The notes under the pieces were generated by a model. That model was not told where the DNA came from and made no database searches. It saw only the letters and a program-made list of their open reading frames with translations. A stretch of DNA of 64,000 bases from Spirometra erinaceieuropaei. Its lineage: Eukaryota; Platyhelminthes; Cestoda; Diphyllobothriidea; Diphyllobothriidae. This document shows positions 48,171 through 59,217 of the stretch, piece after piece. The DNA lies in the NCBI GenBank assembly GCA_902702965.1, contig CACRXP010000034.1:2071756-2135755 (forward strand). Reading direction: 5' to 3'. Made by a program: the position numbers and the translations under genes. Numbering within the stretch: the stretch's first letter is position 1; every line of letters starts with the position of its first letter.

Positions 48171-48543
48171 GCCCATGATGGAAGCTGAGTTTATATTTAG
48201 CGAATTCATACGAAGTGAGCGGGGTTTACGTTGTTTTTATAATGTAGTACAAAATGCACTTATTTATCAAATATCAATAAGAATGTATGAAGTTTGGTAG
48301 AAAATGTCTTCGTTGATCCAAGATTCTTCCATCAGAGTATGTATTACTACTACTTGTCACTAAAGTCAAAAGTGGCGGCGTCTGATACAATGTTTAATTC
48401 TGATTCATGCATTTCATTCGTTGGCTTATCACTGCGAATGCAGCCCTGCAAGTCAATCCAGTCCATTGGTGAGATCAAGACTCTTTCCTAACTACATTTA
48501 AGTTCAGTGAATTTGACGCAGCTGACATTTCACCGTCCATGCA
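48171..48543. other. No gene seen; region 5' of the decayed gene copy
   Basis: Only the last 30 bases ('gacatttcaccgtccatgca') resemble the sequence just before the ATG of the intact 61.5-kb gene ('gccatttcaccgt'). Confidence 0.5.
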
Positions 48544-49298
48544 ATGTGGAAGGTGGCACTTGGTGTCTGGTTCATCATTTATCATAATGTGAACATTGCT
48601 GGCACAATGCAAGGTATGGCTGTTGTACTGCAGCCTGCATAGCAGGAACCGGAAAGCATTGGCTGTTATTAATTAGGCATTAAATACTATTGCTAAAAGT
48701 ATGCAATGGCGTTAATTATCAGGTGTCGTTTGTGAAGTCAAACTATTTAACGTTTCGACGATAGCTGTTTGAACACACTGCGTTTGGCTTTTAGCTAACT
48801 AAGTGGCTACTTTTTAATTCATATCAACCACCTCATAGACGTCCCTTTGACAAATGTAGCCATTTAAACACCACTCACCACGGTATTACCACAGCAGGCC
48901 TTTGCAAATTATTGTATCCTCTTAGACGACTTAAGTTGACCTGTTTGTTTGCTATGTGCACGTGCAAATAAGGTCATTTTAATTGCTTTTAAACATAATT
49001 TACTGTAAATGTGTATACCTTGCGGAGACCGGACGAGCACAAACCCCAAAACTCCAAGAGTTCAGTGAAATCCAGTTCAAAACAAATTTTGCCAACACAT
49101 TCGATTGTCTGCTAAGTAAACTGACTACTATCGAAATACCCGCCTCCCAAACCGATTTTCTGAACTGGAAATGCACCATCGACTTTGAGCATTGGGACGC
49201 ATAGCGGAATGTCAAGCCTACATACCAGTTCGCAAAACAAATACAAAGAACATTGTAACGTTAATTTTCCACGAATCTCACTCGTTTTTTAACACACT
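48544..49298 (+). pseudogene. Decayed copy of the secreted-protein gene (exons 1 and 2)
   Basis: Exon 1 is 48,544-48,601. It is exactly 58 nt, as in the intact gene, and encodes MWKVALGVWFIIYHNVNIA, but the donor GTAAGA has become GCACAA. The intron is 426 nt (405 in the intact gene). Exon 2 is 49,028-49,298, 271 nt instead of 275. It has a short deletion after the acceptor and another near 49,200, where a stop appears. Shared sequence includes NFANTFDCLLSKL. A normal donor GTAAGT is kept at 49,299, at the homologous position. No convincing last exon follows. The conserved architecture shows common descent; the lesions show it is not functional. Confidence 0.75.
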
Positions 49299-50060
49299 GT
49301 AAGTCATATCCACTGGCATCTAGCAGCCAGCCTACCTTAAGAAATGCCATCCGCAATTCCGATTGTATTTTTTTGATTAAGGAGACTTCTTGGATGTTCT
49401 CGTAATATTGATTATCGTACAGCATAACCTCAAGATACTTAATTCAGGCCGGTCGGCGGCTTGTAATATGCTTTTGAGAAAACACATTATTTCATATTTG
49501 GGGAAAGGGTAGGTTTGAGTTTTAACAATGTTTTTGTAATGTCCAAGTAATTTTAAGTCAGTTTTGTAGGTGCGCTTGCACTGCAACTGCACTCCGTGTA
49601 CGTTTCATGTAAGAAAAGTCATGCAATTCTCCACGTGGACTGACCTGCCTACCGCGGGCATCAATGTTCTTTATACTTTTCTATTGATATATTTGTCCTC
49701 GTCGTCTGTTTCTGTACCTATTTTCAGCAGTGACCGACTCCGACAGCGTGGTGAGCAGACCCTACGAAAGTGTTTATTTTCCCCTAAGTTGAGAAAAATT
49801 AATTCCCGATGACATCCGCTACACGTGAGAGCACATATCATTTTTGGGAAATAGTTTTGTCCCACAGGATCGCAGCAACAGTAAAAACGGACTGCACTTC
49901 TCTAAGGTCTAACGGAAGCGCAGTTTTCTTGCATTAAACTGGCACTGTTGTATTACGATCCTGTAGTAGGTCTCGGGAATGCGTCATGGCTCGCGTTACG
50001 GGCGTCCAAATCTACGTGATCTGTTAGTGACCAAGATTATTTTCGTTTAGAAAACGTTGT
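49299..50060. other. No gene seen
   Basis: A last exon of the preceding pseudogene would be expected here. Around 49,728 'cctattttcag' followed by 'cagtgaccgactccgac' faintly resembles the exon 3 start of the intact gene, but nothing further aligns. Confidence 0.4.
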
Positions 50061-50460
50061 CGTTTACAAGGTAATGTTCCGTACGCATCCCTCTCAGGTG
50101 GTCATGAATGTACAACTTTGGACCTGAAGCATGCCTAAAACCAAGTCGTCCTAGATACGGAATTCCGACACGCCGCAACCATCAATACGCATCGGACTTT
50201 ATTTCGATATCAAAGACTACCATTTGGAGTAAGCTCGGCTCCTGGTTTATTTCAATGCTTGACTGACAATTTCGTGAAGAATATAATGCACGTTTGCGCA
50301 TATCTGGACGATAAATTAGTCACAGACCGACTCGGTGGAATACCCGGGCTTCAGGTTGGATAAAACTGGCCTCCATCCACTCGAACATATGCTCGAAGCC
50401 TTAAAGTCGGTACGACGCTCCAAGCATACTAGTCATTTGGCGTTCATTTGTGGGGTTGGT
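50061..50460 (+). pseudogene. Gypsy-type reverse transcriptase fragment
   Basis: Plus strand, mostly in one frame from 50,112: TTLDLKHA, a stop, NQVVLDTEFRHAATINTHRT, LFRYQRLPFGVSSAPGLFQC, then VCAYLDDKLVT. These match the reverse transcriptase palm of Ty3/Gypsy elements ('T-DL--AY-Q', 'RLPFG-SSAP--FQ', 'YLDD'). The catalytic YLDD is kept, but the fragment is short, has an in-frame stop and becomes frameshifted after about 50,350. No LTRs are recognisable. Confidence 0.8.
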
Positions 50461-50611
50461 CGCACACTTTTGACGCTTTATTAATAAATTTGCTACGGGC
50501 TGTGCGGAAACCATACCACAAACGCGTGACAAGCGAACGATCAAGATCTTCACCCGTGTTCATACCTTCTTTGTCCCAATTGGCCATCCACCTGCCTACG
50601 ACAGTTGCCCC

Positions 50612-52330
50612 TGTCATATACCTGGCCGTTTACACAAGCTGCCACCTTGGTTTTGCCTCTCGTACTTAATATACGTTCTATTTACAATTACCCTTCTGTT
50701 TTGCATGCATAACAGTGGATATGTCGGACTGCGGCCAATTCCGCTCACGTGGATACGGATGTGGCCGAATAGACCCATGTGGTGCAGGAATGTGTGCGGG
50801 CAGTGTTGACAGTGAAGGCGGGTGCGGCGGTTGTAAGTTGGCGCTTCAGGCACTGGTCCGCCAGCCTCTGCGCGATGGATTCGCAAGTGATCGACCAGAT
50901 CGACGTGCGAGGTGAGGGTGCGGTCGAAGTGGGGACCGGTGTAGTCCTGGTGCTCAACTCTGATGTCGACGAAGGTAGGTGTTGGTGGTTGCTGTTGTGT
51001 CAGGATTCTGTGTACTGTTACCGTGCGTGACAGGCGCCACAACGGCAGCCGTTGGGACAGGGGTGAAGGAGGATGGGGAGAATGAGAAGGATGGAAGTGG
51101 TGGTTCAGGAAGGCGGTCAGAATTAGTTGACGGCTTAGACGACGAGGAAGAGGAAGACGGAGGGTCGCCGGTTGGTGCACCCTTAGTGCTGCAGTTGATC
51201 CAAAGATATCTAACAAGTCCAGTTGGCACCTGAAATGTCAGTTGCACCGTGGACACGTTGGAGGCGGTTGTGCGTTCGTAGTCCGGGATGGGCGCAGCTG
51301 AGACTTGTGGTCTTCGCGTTTGGCATTCGCGGCGACGATGCGGATGACTTCGTAGATCGCAGCGCCCGTCTTCACTGTCCTTCTCCAGGTCGATCTGTTT
51401 GGGGAGATGTCTTTCCAATTTGCCGGACTGATTTGCAGGCGCTTCAGGGAGGACTCGTGAGTATCCATTTATCGCCGAATTTGGCCTCCTTGGCCGTGGA
51501 GACCCATGGCGACGTCTCCATAAAAAAGTCGTTTAGGTAGCCACTCTTCGCCCAACCGCACAAGATGGCCCTTTCTTTGCAGTTGCAGTTGCCTCAGCAT
51601 GGCGTGAGGGCTGAGGATTGCTATTCGTTTTAGTACATCAGGGTCCGGGATTCGGTCCTGCCAAGTCAACTTCGGAAAGCAGCGAGGACAACTGAGGTGA
51701 AAGTGGTTGAGTCAACGTGCCTGTTTCGTGTGCGTCGTCTGAGGCTCTGCTCCATGCACAATTGTCGAGAGGATGACGGCCTTTTACGTCGTCAGCTTCG
51801 TGCTAAGCTGGAGACCGTGACGATGCCAGACTGTGTTTTGAAGACAGCCGAAGCCTGACTGCCTGTCGAAATCCGGCGTGCCACTACGTCGTGAATTTTC
51901 GTGCTGGGATAAAGGTACTGCCTAGATGCGGCAAGTTCTCCACCACTTCCAGTTGGGTTCCCCTCATGTTGATCTGCAGCACACTGTTGGGACGGACTGT
52001 CTTGGGTGGCGATTGATGCGTGACCACCGTCTTCTCGTGTTAGTGACCAGACAGAAGTTCTCGTAGGCGGTAGAGAAGAGGTCCGTGCTCCCTTGCATGT
52101 CCTCTTCCGAGATGGTGCTGGGGGCACAGTCGACGGCGAAGAGAAGTTTGTGAACTGTGGTTGTGGATACGCGCGATTGGAAGTGCATCCGCTGTTGATT
52201 GAGGAGGGGGTCGTTCGTCCCGTAGGCGATGCGGATCCCCGGACGTGCATCACGGTAGGCGGTTATCAGCATGGCAGTGAACACAAGATTGAAGAGGGTG
52301 TGCACCAGGGCACATCCCTGCTTCACTCCT
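50612..52330 (-). pseudogene. RTE-like LINE with C-terminal C2H2 zinc fingers, truncated and decayed
   Basis: From 52,330 downward on the minus strand: KQGCALVHTLFNLVFTAMLI (reverse transcriptase, usual 'G--QGC-LAPTLF'), MHFQSRVSTTTVHKLLFAVD (catalytic box, FADD reads FAVD) and EEDMQGSTDLFSTAYENF. The post-RT region follows with LTWQDRIPDPDVLKR near 51,665, GHLVRLGEEWLPKRLFYGD, and SLKRLQISPANWKD with TWRRTVKTGAAIYE. Zinc-finger segments come next: PTCPRC near 51,245; TLTSHVDLVDHLRIHR near 50,900, whose first Cys pair is lost; and HCQHCPHTFLHHMGLFGHIR near 50,780. Between them are Ser/Pro-rich linkers. Frameshifts divide the ORF. The 5' half is missing. This fingered tail is characteristic of LINEs I know from diphyllobothriid tapeworms. 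Confidence 0.8.
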
Positions 52331-52349
52331 GCTTCACTACTACATGCCC

Positions 52350-53112
52350 CCTAATTGAAATGTTTATTCAAGCAGGTCCTTGATTTGGCCTGCAGCTGAT
52401 TTATACATCAGTTTTGTTTGTTTGTCGTTGTTTACAGCCCACTAATTGTTTTGATTTAATGTCGAATATCATCCATGCTTTCGGAGCCACTCTAATGCAC
52501 TTGCTTGTGGTCGTGGCTGGTCCACCATACTACACAGTTATAAAGAAATATACCTGAAATAGTTCATATATCCACTTATCCAAACCAGCAAATAGGAGAG
52601 TGTTTTCCGGTTCAGTTCAGCTTATTCGAAGGTGTAGGTGTATTTGCTTGGACCAACTCTCCGGATTACCAAGGGAACGTACGTCAACAATTGGAAACTT
52701 TGAGGGCTTCAAAAAATACCAAATTGATATATGTAGAAATTTAAGGACGTAATGAATCTGTTATTGGAAGCTGACGTATTCAAGAGTGCCATGACGAGTG
52801 ACAGTAGGACTGTGCTCCGGGTTTCATACCTTAACATATTCGGTAAGCAAACGTTTCTTAAAGATTCGTGGTGGTCTCGAATCGGGGTTAAGGCGGCTTG
52901 GTATCATTGCGATGTGAATTTCAATATCTGTCCAGCTTCTTTTTTAATTTTCTGGGGATGCATGTATATCTACATCCACAGTCAAAGCATTCCAACGTTA
53001 CACCAGCCCTGCCTGGCCCTAGTATTCCATTACGTCGTAGGATAGGACGGCTGGTTTTCACTAGTTGGGACGATACGTATGTAAAATACCGTTGCAGATG
53101 AAGACAAATCCA
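52350..53112 (+). repeat. ~770-bp dispersed repeat, copy 1
   Basis: Aligns along its length with 55,655-56,452. Examples are 'aattgaaatgtttattcaa' at the start, 'gttttgattt' and 'atatcatcc' inside, and 'gataggacggctgg' near the end. Non-coding in both. Family unknown. It starts right after the LINE and ends at the tandem SINE units. Confidence 0.7.
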
Positions 53113-53118
53113 GACGAA

Positions 53119-53722
53119 ACGAGTGAGTTCCGTAAGAGCGATCGGTAAGGGCCCCCTACCATTTTACATTCCCGATCGAAAACCGACAGGGCAACGGGCT
53201 CGTGGTTCAGTGGCTAGAGCCGTGGACTTCTAACAAAACAGGTCGCGAGTTCCAGCCTCGGGTGTGCCACACTTCGGGGTAGGGTATAACTGGCTGACGA
53301 CGACTGATAAGCCAGAAATGGTCATTCCAGTCTCCCTTGTCTTTGTAGGTAATATCATTTTGCCTATATCATGCGCCGCTGTGTGGCTGCTGGCTGGGCT
53401 CGAGGGAGAGTCCATAAGGCACAACGCAACGAGTGAGTTCCGTAAGAACGATCGATGAACGCCACCCTCCATTGTATATTCCCAATCGAAAACCGACAGT
53501 CCAACGGGCTCGTGTCTCAGTGGTTAGAGGCGTGGAATTCTCACAAAATAGGTCGCGAGTTCGAGTCTTAGGTGTGCCACATTTCGGGGTTGGGTATGAC
53601 TGGCTGACCACGGCTATTAAGCCAGAAGTGGCCATTCCAGTCTCCCTTGTCCTTGTGGGTAATATCATTTTGTTTAAAGGTTTTTGCGTCAATGAAAAAA
53701 TAATGCGATTTCAGTTACCATA
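53119..53722 (+). mobile_element. Two tandem tRNA-SINE-containing units
   Basis: A ~310-base unit starting 'acgagtgagttccgtaag' is repeated at 53,119-53,428 and 53,429-53,722. Each carries the SINE seen at 20.0 kb: tRNA-like head ('ctcgtggttcagtggctagag' and 'ctcgtgtctcagtggttagag' at 53,200 and 53,508), a B-box-like site (intact 'gagttcgagtctt' in the second, 'gagttccagcctc' in the first), and a body with 'taagccagaa' and 'cagtctcccttgt'. Head-to-tail duplication after one insertion is the simplest reading. Confidence 0.8.
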
Positions 53723-54403
53723 AAAAACTATATATTTTTGGTATATTCGCCAATGGCATCACCCATTGAGTGTCTGCAACTAGGTGGACTAAATTCGAGT
53801 TCGTTGGTTGAATATTTTTCTACAATAACATATCGCAAATGTTTATCTCAATATACAGCATAGCTTAAGAATGCTTTACCTTTGCTCTCGAATTACTGAG
53901 CGCGCTTCTATATTTATTGTGTGCTTCGATGCTTAAGCTTATCTCGCTGATTGTGTGCTGAGGTAAACCACAGTTAGTCGGCAGGTCGTTCAGCATAACC
54001 GAGATATGTTGGAAAAGATTAGGCAATGGTGCAGATCTTCAATCTTGAGAGACGTTTACTGACTGAATTTTTAACTTGAGGTCTGTGTGTACAATACACC
54101 AATGTCCATATAAATGCATGCACTCCTTTGCAGAAAGTGAGCCCAACGCGTGATTTTGGAGCTTGAAGAAAACAGGCTGGGCTTTCTCTCGTCTGATGTC
54201 TTACCTGGCTAATTCCTTGCACAGACAATTTTACGCATAGGCAAATTGACCGCTGAAAACTATTGCTTGACCCAGACTTGATAAAGCAACTTTAGAGGCA
54301 ATGAGTGGGTATTCCCCTCTTCCTTCTATAATCACCGGATCTTAGACGGGTATTCTGTATCTCCTAAAGCCCTTATAGGTGTAAGATCTCTACGGGTGGA
54401 TAC
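53723..54403. other. No gene seen
   Basis: Nothing recognised. Confidence 0.5.
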
Positions 54404-54655
54404 TTGCTGGTTGGATACCAGTGTCGCAACACTCCGTTACTGATGCTAGTATTATTGCAGTTAGTTACCCATACTGTAAGCGTTGGTAGAGTAGCATTGG
54501 CAGCCGTAGTGGCGGTGATAGTAGTAGTACTAATTGTAGGATTATTAGTAGTATTCGCCGTATCAGTGGTGGTAGACGGGGGAAAAAGTTTTCTTCAGTG
54601 TTGCGACACTGTATTCCCGCCAGTGGTATTAGTATTAGTAGTAACAGCGGTAGTA

Positions 54656-54697
<42 letters not shown>

Positions 54698-54790
54698 ATA
54701 TTAGTATTAGTAGTAGTCCGCCCGTAAGACAGGCTGGTGGGGGAATAGACAATTCTAAGTGTTGCGACACTGTATTCCCGCCTACTTGCT
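54404..54790. repeat. GTA-rich microsatellite with repeated flank
   Basis: Imperfect 'gta/tag' triplets from about 54,505 to 54,720, with a pure core near 54,664-54,700. The block 'tgttgcgacactgtattccc' occurs at 54,600 and again at 54,762, and 'gtgtcgcaacac' occurs inverted at 54,421. The repeat has thus been duplicated together with its flank. Long open frames here are products of the triplet repeat, not genes. Confidence 0.85.
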
Positions 54791-55654
54791 CTTTCCGTCT
54801 ATTTCCGAATCCTTCATTAGTAACATTTTACGGACACTGAGCACCGAGAAGTATCAATTAGTGCCTGAAATGATCTTAAAAAAAGCATCCGGCTGAACTA
54901 CTGGAAATTCAAAGAAAACAAGAATATCCTGTCTTATTGAGTGAAAGTAATAGAACATTTAGACGACGAAAAGTGGTGGACTTACTTTTATTTCTGTTGG
55001 TCTTAATTTTCATCGGATAGAATACTTTAATCGAAGTTTCCTGAACGTATGCGCCTTCCAGAGAACGGTTCTGGGGATTTAAAATTCAGTGGATCAAATG
55101 GTCAGGTTAGTCGCCACCCCATCCTTCGTGAATGTATTGAAACAACGCTTTTCAAAATATGTGTGTTTTCCCTGATCTATCTCGCACAAGTGTGAACTAT
55201 TGCAGACCTGGTTCAATCTTTCAAATCTGTCCCAGAGTAACCCACTTGCGTCACTTGTCACCTTGCGATTTGTGGCGCTAAACCAAGATAACCACAGGAG
55301 TGACGTCCGCAAATCGGGCACACCTTTAATGTGATGTCTGATCAATAAATATAGGTCAGGTCTCTGATGGGACCGTATTACGTAGGCATTCTTTCCGAAA
55401 TTTCAATGAAAATGATTTCACGTTTCATACAAAACTTCTGCTATTTACCGTTAATTTTCTATGTTAGCAAAGTGAGCATTTTACACAAAGTTAAAACCAA
55501 AGTGAGTGCGGTTAGCATGCGTAAACGCAGATGTGGTATTGATGCAAATGACAACACAATAGTGAAATTGAAGGCTGAAATCTAAATGTAACCTAGAAAA
55601 CTGACTATATTCTTAGTGCCAAAAAAAACAGGAGAACACAGTTTCTCAATACTT
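54791..55654. other. Mostly unassigned; possible LINE C-terminal scrap
   Basis: Around 55,110-55,160 the plus strand reads ATPSFVNVLKQRFSKYV, reminiscent of the 'PSVN-FK-RL' end of APE-type LINE ORFs. It is too short to be sure. Otherwise nothing recognised. Confidence 0.3.
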
Positions 55655-56452
55655 CCCAATTGAAATGTTTATTCAAACAGGTCAATTCTTTAGCCTGAAA
55701 TTGATTTATACAAGAGCATTACTCGTTTTCCCGTTGAGTTTTGCCGACGGATTGTTTTGATTAGATAACTAATATCATCCGAGCACTGAAATTCTTTCGG
55801 AGCTTCTCTAATCTATTTGCTTGGGGTTGTGGCTTTTCTATCAAACTGCATGGTGATACAGAAATACACTTGAAATAGTTTATGAATCCCCTTAGCAAAA
55901 TAGCTAATAGGTAGACATATTCTAGTCCATTTCAGTTTATTTGAAGGAGGTGTGTTGTATACTTTTGAATCTATTCGTAACTTCCAGCGAAAGTATGTAA
56001 ACAGTTAGAAAGTAAGATGCGTCTTAGAATAACAAATTGATAAATGTACACGTTTAAGGACGTAATGAACTTGTAACTGGAAGCTGATGTAGGCCACAGC
56101 GTCATTAAAGAGTGACATTAAGGCTTTCTTCAAGTTTCACACCTTAACAAATTTGATAAGCAAATGTTTCTTAAAGATTCGTAGTGTTCACGTAACCGTT
56201 ATAAAATGTTAGTATGAGGCATCTAGGTAACAGCGCTTGGGTATTGTTGCGATGCGTATGACCATAATTCTCAGGCCTTTTTTTCAATTTCCTGAGGATG
56301 CAGGTATAACAGCATCCACAGTCAAAGATTTGCAAAGTCACACCGGGCCAGCCTGGCCCTAGTTCTTCTTTGCATTGTGGGATAGGACGGCTGGTATTCG
56401 TCGGTCGAGACGAGGCATATATAAAATAGGATTCGAGTTGAAGACAACTTTA
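55655..56452 (+). repeat. ~770-bp dispersed repeat, copy 2
   Basis: Homologous to 52,350-53,112, same orientation. It ends just before the left terminal repeat of the Penelope element. Confidence 0.7.
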
Positions 56453-56466
56453 ATTGAAAAGTCAAT

Positions 56467-56506
56467 TTGGCGAACGCACGTTTTCGGTAATTCTTCCTCA
56501 GGCCAA
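56467..56506 (-). ncRNA. Candidate hammerhead motif in the terminal repeat
   Basis: On the minus strand: UUGGC, CUGAGGA, nine bases, GAAA, stem III AACG/CGUU with a UG loop ending in C at the cleavage position, then GCCAA. Stem I (UUGGC/GCCAA) and stem III pair perfectly, and both core boxes are present. Stem II (AGAAUUACC) pairs poorly, so this may be a weakened or inactive version. In the other terminal repeat one stem III base is changed (CGGU). Confidence 0.4.
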
Positions 56507-56656
56507 TACAATTACATGAACGAATGAAAATGTACAAAATCAACAGTGTTTATAGATGCCTCAAGGGCTATTAAGTCACTAACACTCATCATCCCCACGT
56601 CGCCCGCATGAGAAGGTCGGCGGGTGTTAGTCGTCAAGGCTAGGGGAGGGGAGTAA
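56467..56656. repeat. Penelope element terminal repeat (3' copy on minus strand)
   Basis: This ~190-base segment is repeated directly at 59,218-59,407 with about six differences. The pair brackets the Penelope ORF, as expected for the pseudo-LTRs of such elements. Near-identity suggests a fairly recent insertion. Confidence 0.85.
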
Positions 56657-59197
56657 GAGAGTCTTTGAGTAATGATCTTGGGTTGAGTACACGGAGTACC
56701 CATCAGCGTGATTAGGGATTTGAGGCGGCATGGCTTCATCACTTAGGGTTGGCGTTGGCGTTGGCCACGGCAGCAAAAGCGCTTGTGTCAGAGTTTTCTG
56801 ACAGCATAACACCGGATTCACTAACCGTATAGCTACTGCCTCTGCCGTTGCTAGTATCCGTTGGCGTAGGCCTTTAGAGAAGCATGTTGGTGTCCGGTAG
56901 ACAACCTGAAATGCTTTCTTGGCATCGACTCGGTGGGGTAGACAACCTGAAATGCTTTCTTGGCATCGACTCGGTGGTTCGTATCGATTAAATGCGCGAG
57001 AATAGAACTCGAAATCGACCGGGTCTCACCTCTGTCTAGCCAGGCGGGCATATGTTCACGTACTCTCTTTACCAGGCGTCTCGTTGTGCGGCCGATGTAT
57101 CCTGCTCCACAGGAGCAAGTGAATGAATAAATGCACATTGATGTGGCCTCCAACGGTAGTCTGTCTTTACCTCCCAAACGTAGGAGGGGAGAGTTTGTGA
57201 AGCATACGCGTAAATTCGCCGCAGGGAATGCCCTCGTGATAGCTGTCGTTAAGCGCCGTCGGACTAGTTCGTTCTCTGCGTCTCCTCTAAAAGGTAATCT
57301 TATGAATACATCTTTCTTTTCCGCAGTCGCAACAGTGGGCTTTTCAACGCGTTCCCCAATATTTTGGAGGATGAATCTATCTGGGTATCCGTTCTCCCGA
57401 AGTGTGTTCCGCAGCTGTTGAAGTTCTTCTTCAATAGCTTCAGGTGAGCAGATGCGTCTCACTCTAGCCGCCAATCCCTGGACTAAATTCCGTTTGATGT
57501 TAAGGGGGGCAAAACTGTGGAAATTAACATATTGTCCCTTCCAGGTTTTCTTTCGGAACACCCTGCGCCGGATAGACCCATCCTCTTGCCTGTGCAGAAG
57601 CGCATCGAGAAAGGCAAGTTCGTTATCTGCCTCGGTCTCTGCAGTGAACTTTAGCGAGGGGTGCGCACTGTTGAACTTTTGGACAAGCTCCTCGGTATCG
57701 GTGGTACCATCCGTCAGGCAGAAGATATCGTCCACGTACCGACGGTAGAAGACGAGGCCATTAATGGTCTCTAGCAAGCTTGTTTTCTCGACTTTGCCCA
57801 TAAAAACATTTGCAAGGAACGGTCCAAGCGGTGATCCCATTGCCACACCATCTACCTGCCTGTATAATTGACCATTGCACAGAAATTGGACATTTTGTGT
57901 GCAAAGCGACAGTAGTTCTTTTAGCGTTTTCACAGGCATGTCTATAGCGTAGTTCGTATCATGAATAACTTCACAAAGATAGTTTATTGTCTCTGCCACG
58001 GGTACGTTGGTAAACAGCGCTGATTCATCCAGTGATAACATCATCCGTCCGCTTACGTTCATATTTTTCACAGTTTCGACGAACTCAAAGGAGTCTTTTA
58101 AACTTCGAGGGTATGGGTAACTTTGCAATGGCTTTAGTCTTTCCACTAGCCATTTTGCAACGGTATGATAGGGCGAATTCCTCATATGCAGGATTGGACG
58201 TAGAGGCAGCCCTTGTTTGTGAATTTTAGGAAGGCCGTACATTCTTGGTATTGTCGAGCCCACCGGTCTCAGTCGTTCATACTCTTTTGCTAGACAAATG
58301 GCCTTCTTTGCAGAGGTCTTTGAGAATACTCGTCAGCTGACCCTCGACAGCCTCCGTGCGATCCTTATCTTTCTCAGATTTTGAGAACTTGGAACGATCC
58401 GACAGTATTTCCTCTAGTTTCGCCACATAATCTGTCTGAAACTTTATGCGGTCTAGTAAGCACAATGTTTTTTTACGAAGCTCCCTAAGGCTATCGATAT
58501 GGGCCCTTGTCAAGGGACCCTTGTTTCTCGGGGACTTTCATAGATACTGTTGGCAGCAGTTAACCAGAGTAGACTTAAGACAATCAACTTATCTAGCTTC
58601 GGTGGGTTTTAGATCTGCAGTCTGACTAAGGAGACTCTCAAATTGGATTTCTAGCTCTAATTATTTCGGCATCCGCCGTGCAATACAAAACCTAGGGCCA
58701 AGAGCTAGTACCTCTACGAGTTCTTTATCAAGACGTGCTGAAGAATAGTTATGCACGTACCGTTCCGGATTGTTCGGAAGTACGGTCTGAGGTTTTACTG
58801 ACTGGACGCCTCGTAGGAGCTTAGTCCACCTGGCCGCCATTCTTTTAATTCTGACTGTATCCACATAGTCTTTAAATGCCAATCTCTCGTTGTTTTCAAG
58901 GCAGTCGAGAGCCCCTGATCTCTGACACAAGTTCCGCTGGAGTTCTTTAATTCCGGCACTAACTGTCTCAAGGTGACTTTCTGCGTTTCGTTTTAGTGCA
59001 GATGAATTTGCGGCGATATGGCTTCTCCGTAAGGTTTTCCAGTAGTATTTGGGATATTCACCCCGTTCAATACATCCTGATAAGAATTTCCTCGTCACGT
59101 GTGCCTCCTCAAGTCTGGTGTTAAACTTAAGGAATCCATTGAGTTCCTTTAAAACCGAGGGATCTTTGGATTGTCTAAGTTCCGCAAATATTCCCAT
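56627..59197 (-). pseudogene. Penelope-like element ORF: reverse transcriptase plus GIY-YIG, nearly full length
   Basis: Minus strand, start codon at 59,197 just inside the terminal repeat. An N-terminal region (59,197-58,661 and 58,513-58,277; helical, charged) is broken by stops. After a frameshift near 58,300 the reverse transcriptase follows (58,263 down): RMYGLPKIHKQGLPLRPIL, DGVAMGSPLGPFLANVFMG, FYRRYVDDIF (catalytic Asp pair intact), LAFLDALL and FRKKTWKGQYVNFHSFAPLN. Then the GIY-YIG endonuclease: CIYSFTCSCGAGYIGRTTRR, LVKRVREHMPAWLDRG and ILAHLIDTNHRVDAKKAF. A 41-bp tandem duplication at 56,896-56,977 shifts the frame, so the natural C-terminus (NPVLCCQKTLTQALLLPWP, 56,820 down) is read separately. 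Otherwise the catalytic half is one 470-codon frame, the best-preserved mobile element here. Confidence 0.9.
56896..56977. repeat. 41-bp tandem duplication inside the GIY-YIG coding region
   Basis: A 41-base unit beginning 'ggtagacaacctgaaatg' and ending 'gactcggtgg' occurs twice head to tail. Because 41 is not a multiple of three, it shifts the reading frame before the conserved C-terminus. Confidence 0.95.
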
Positions 59198-59217
59198 GTT
59201 AAAATTGTAAATTCAAG

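Noticed and set aside
50614..51540. Overlapping plus-strand frames rich in Gly, Asp and Glu
   Set aside because: Antisense to the Ser/Pro-rich linkers of the zinc-finger LINE.
54404..54840. Poly-Val, poly-Leu and poly-Ser open frames on both strands
   Set aside because: Translation of a GTA microsatellite.
57131..58229. Plus-strand frames across 57.1-58.2 kb
   Set aside because: Antisense to the Penelope reverse transcriptase and endonuclease ORF.
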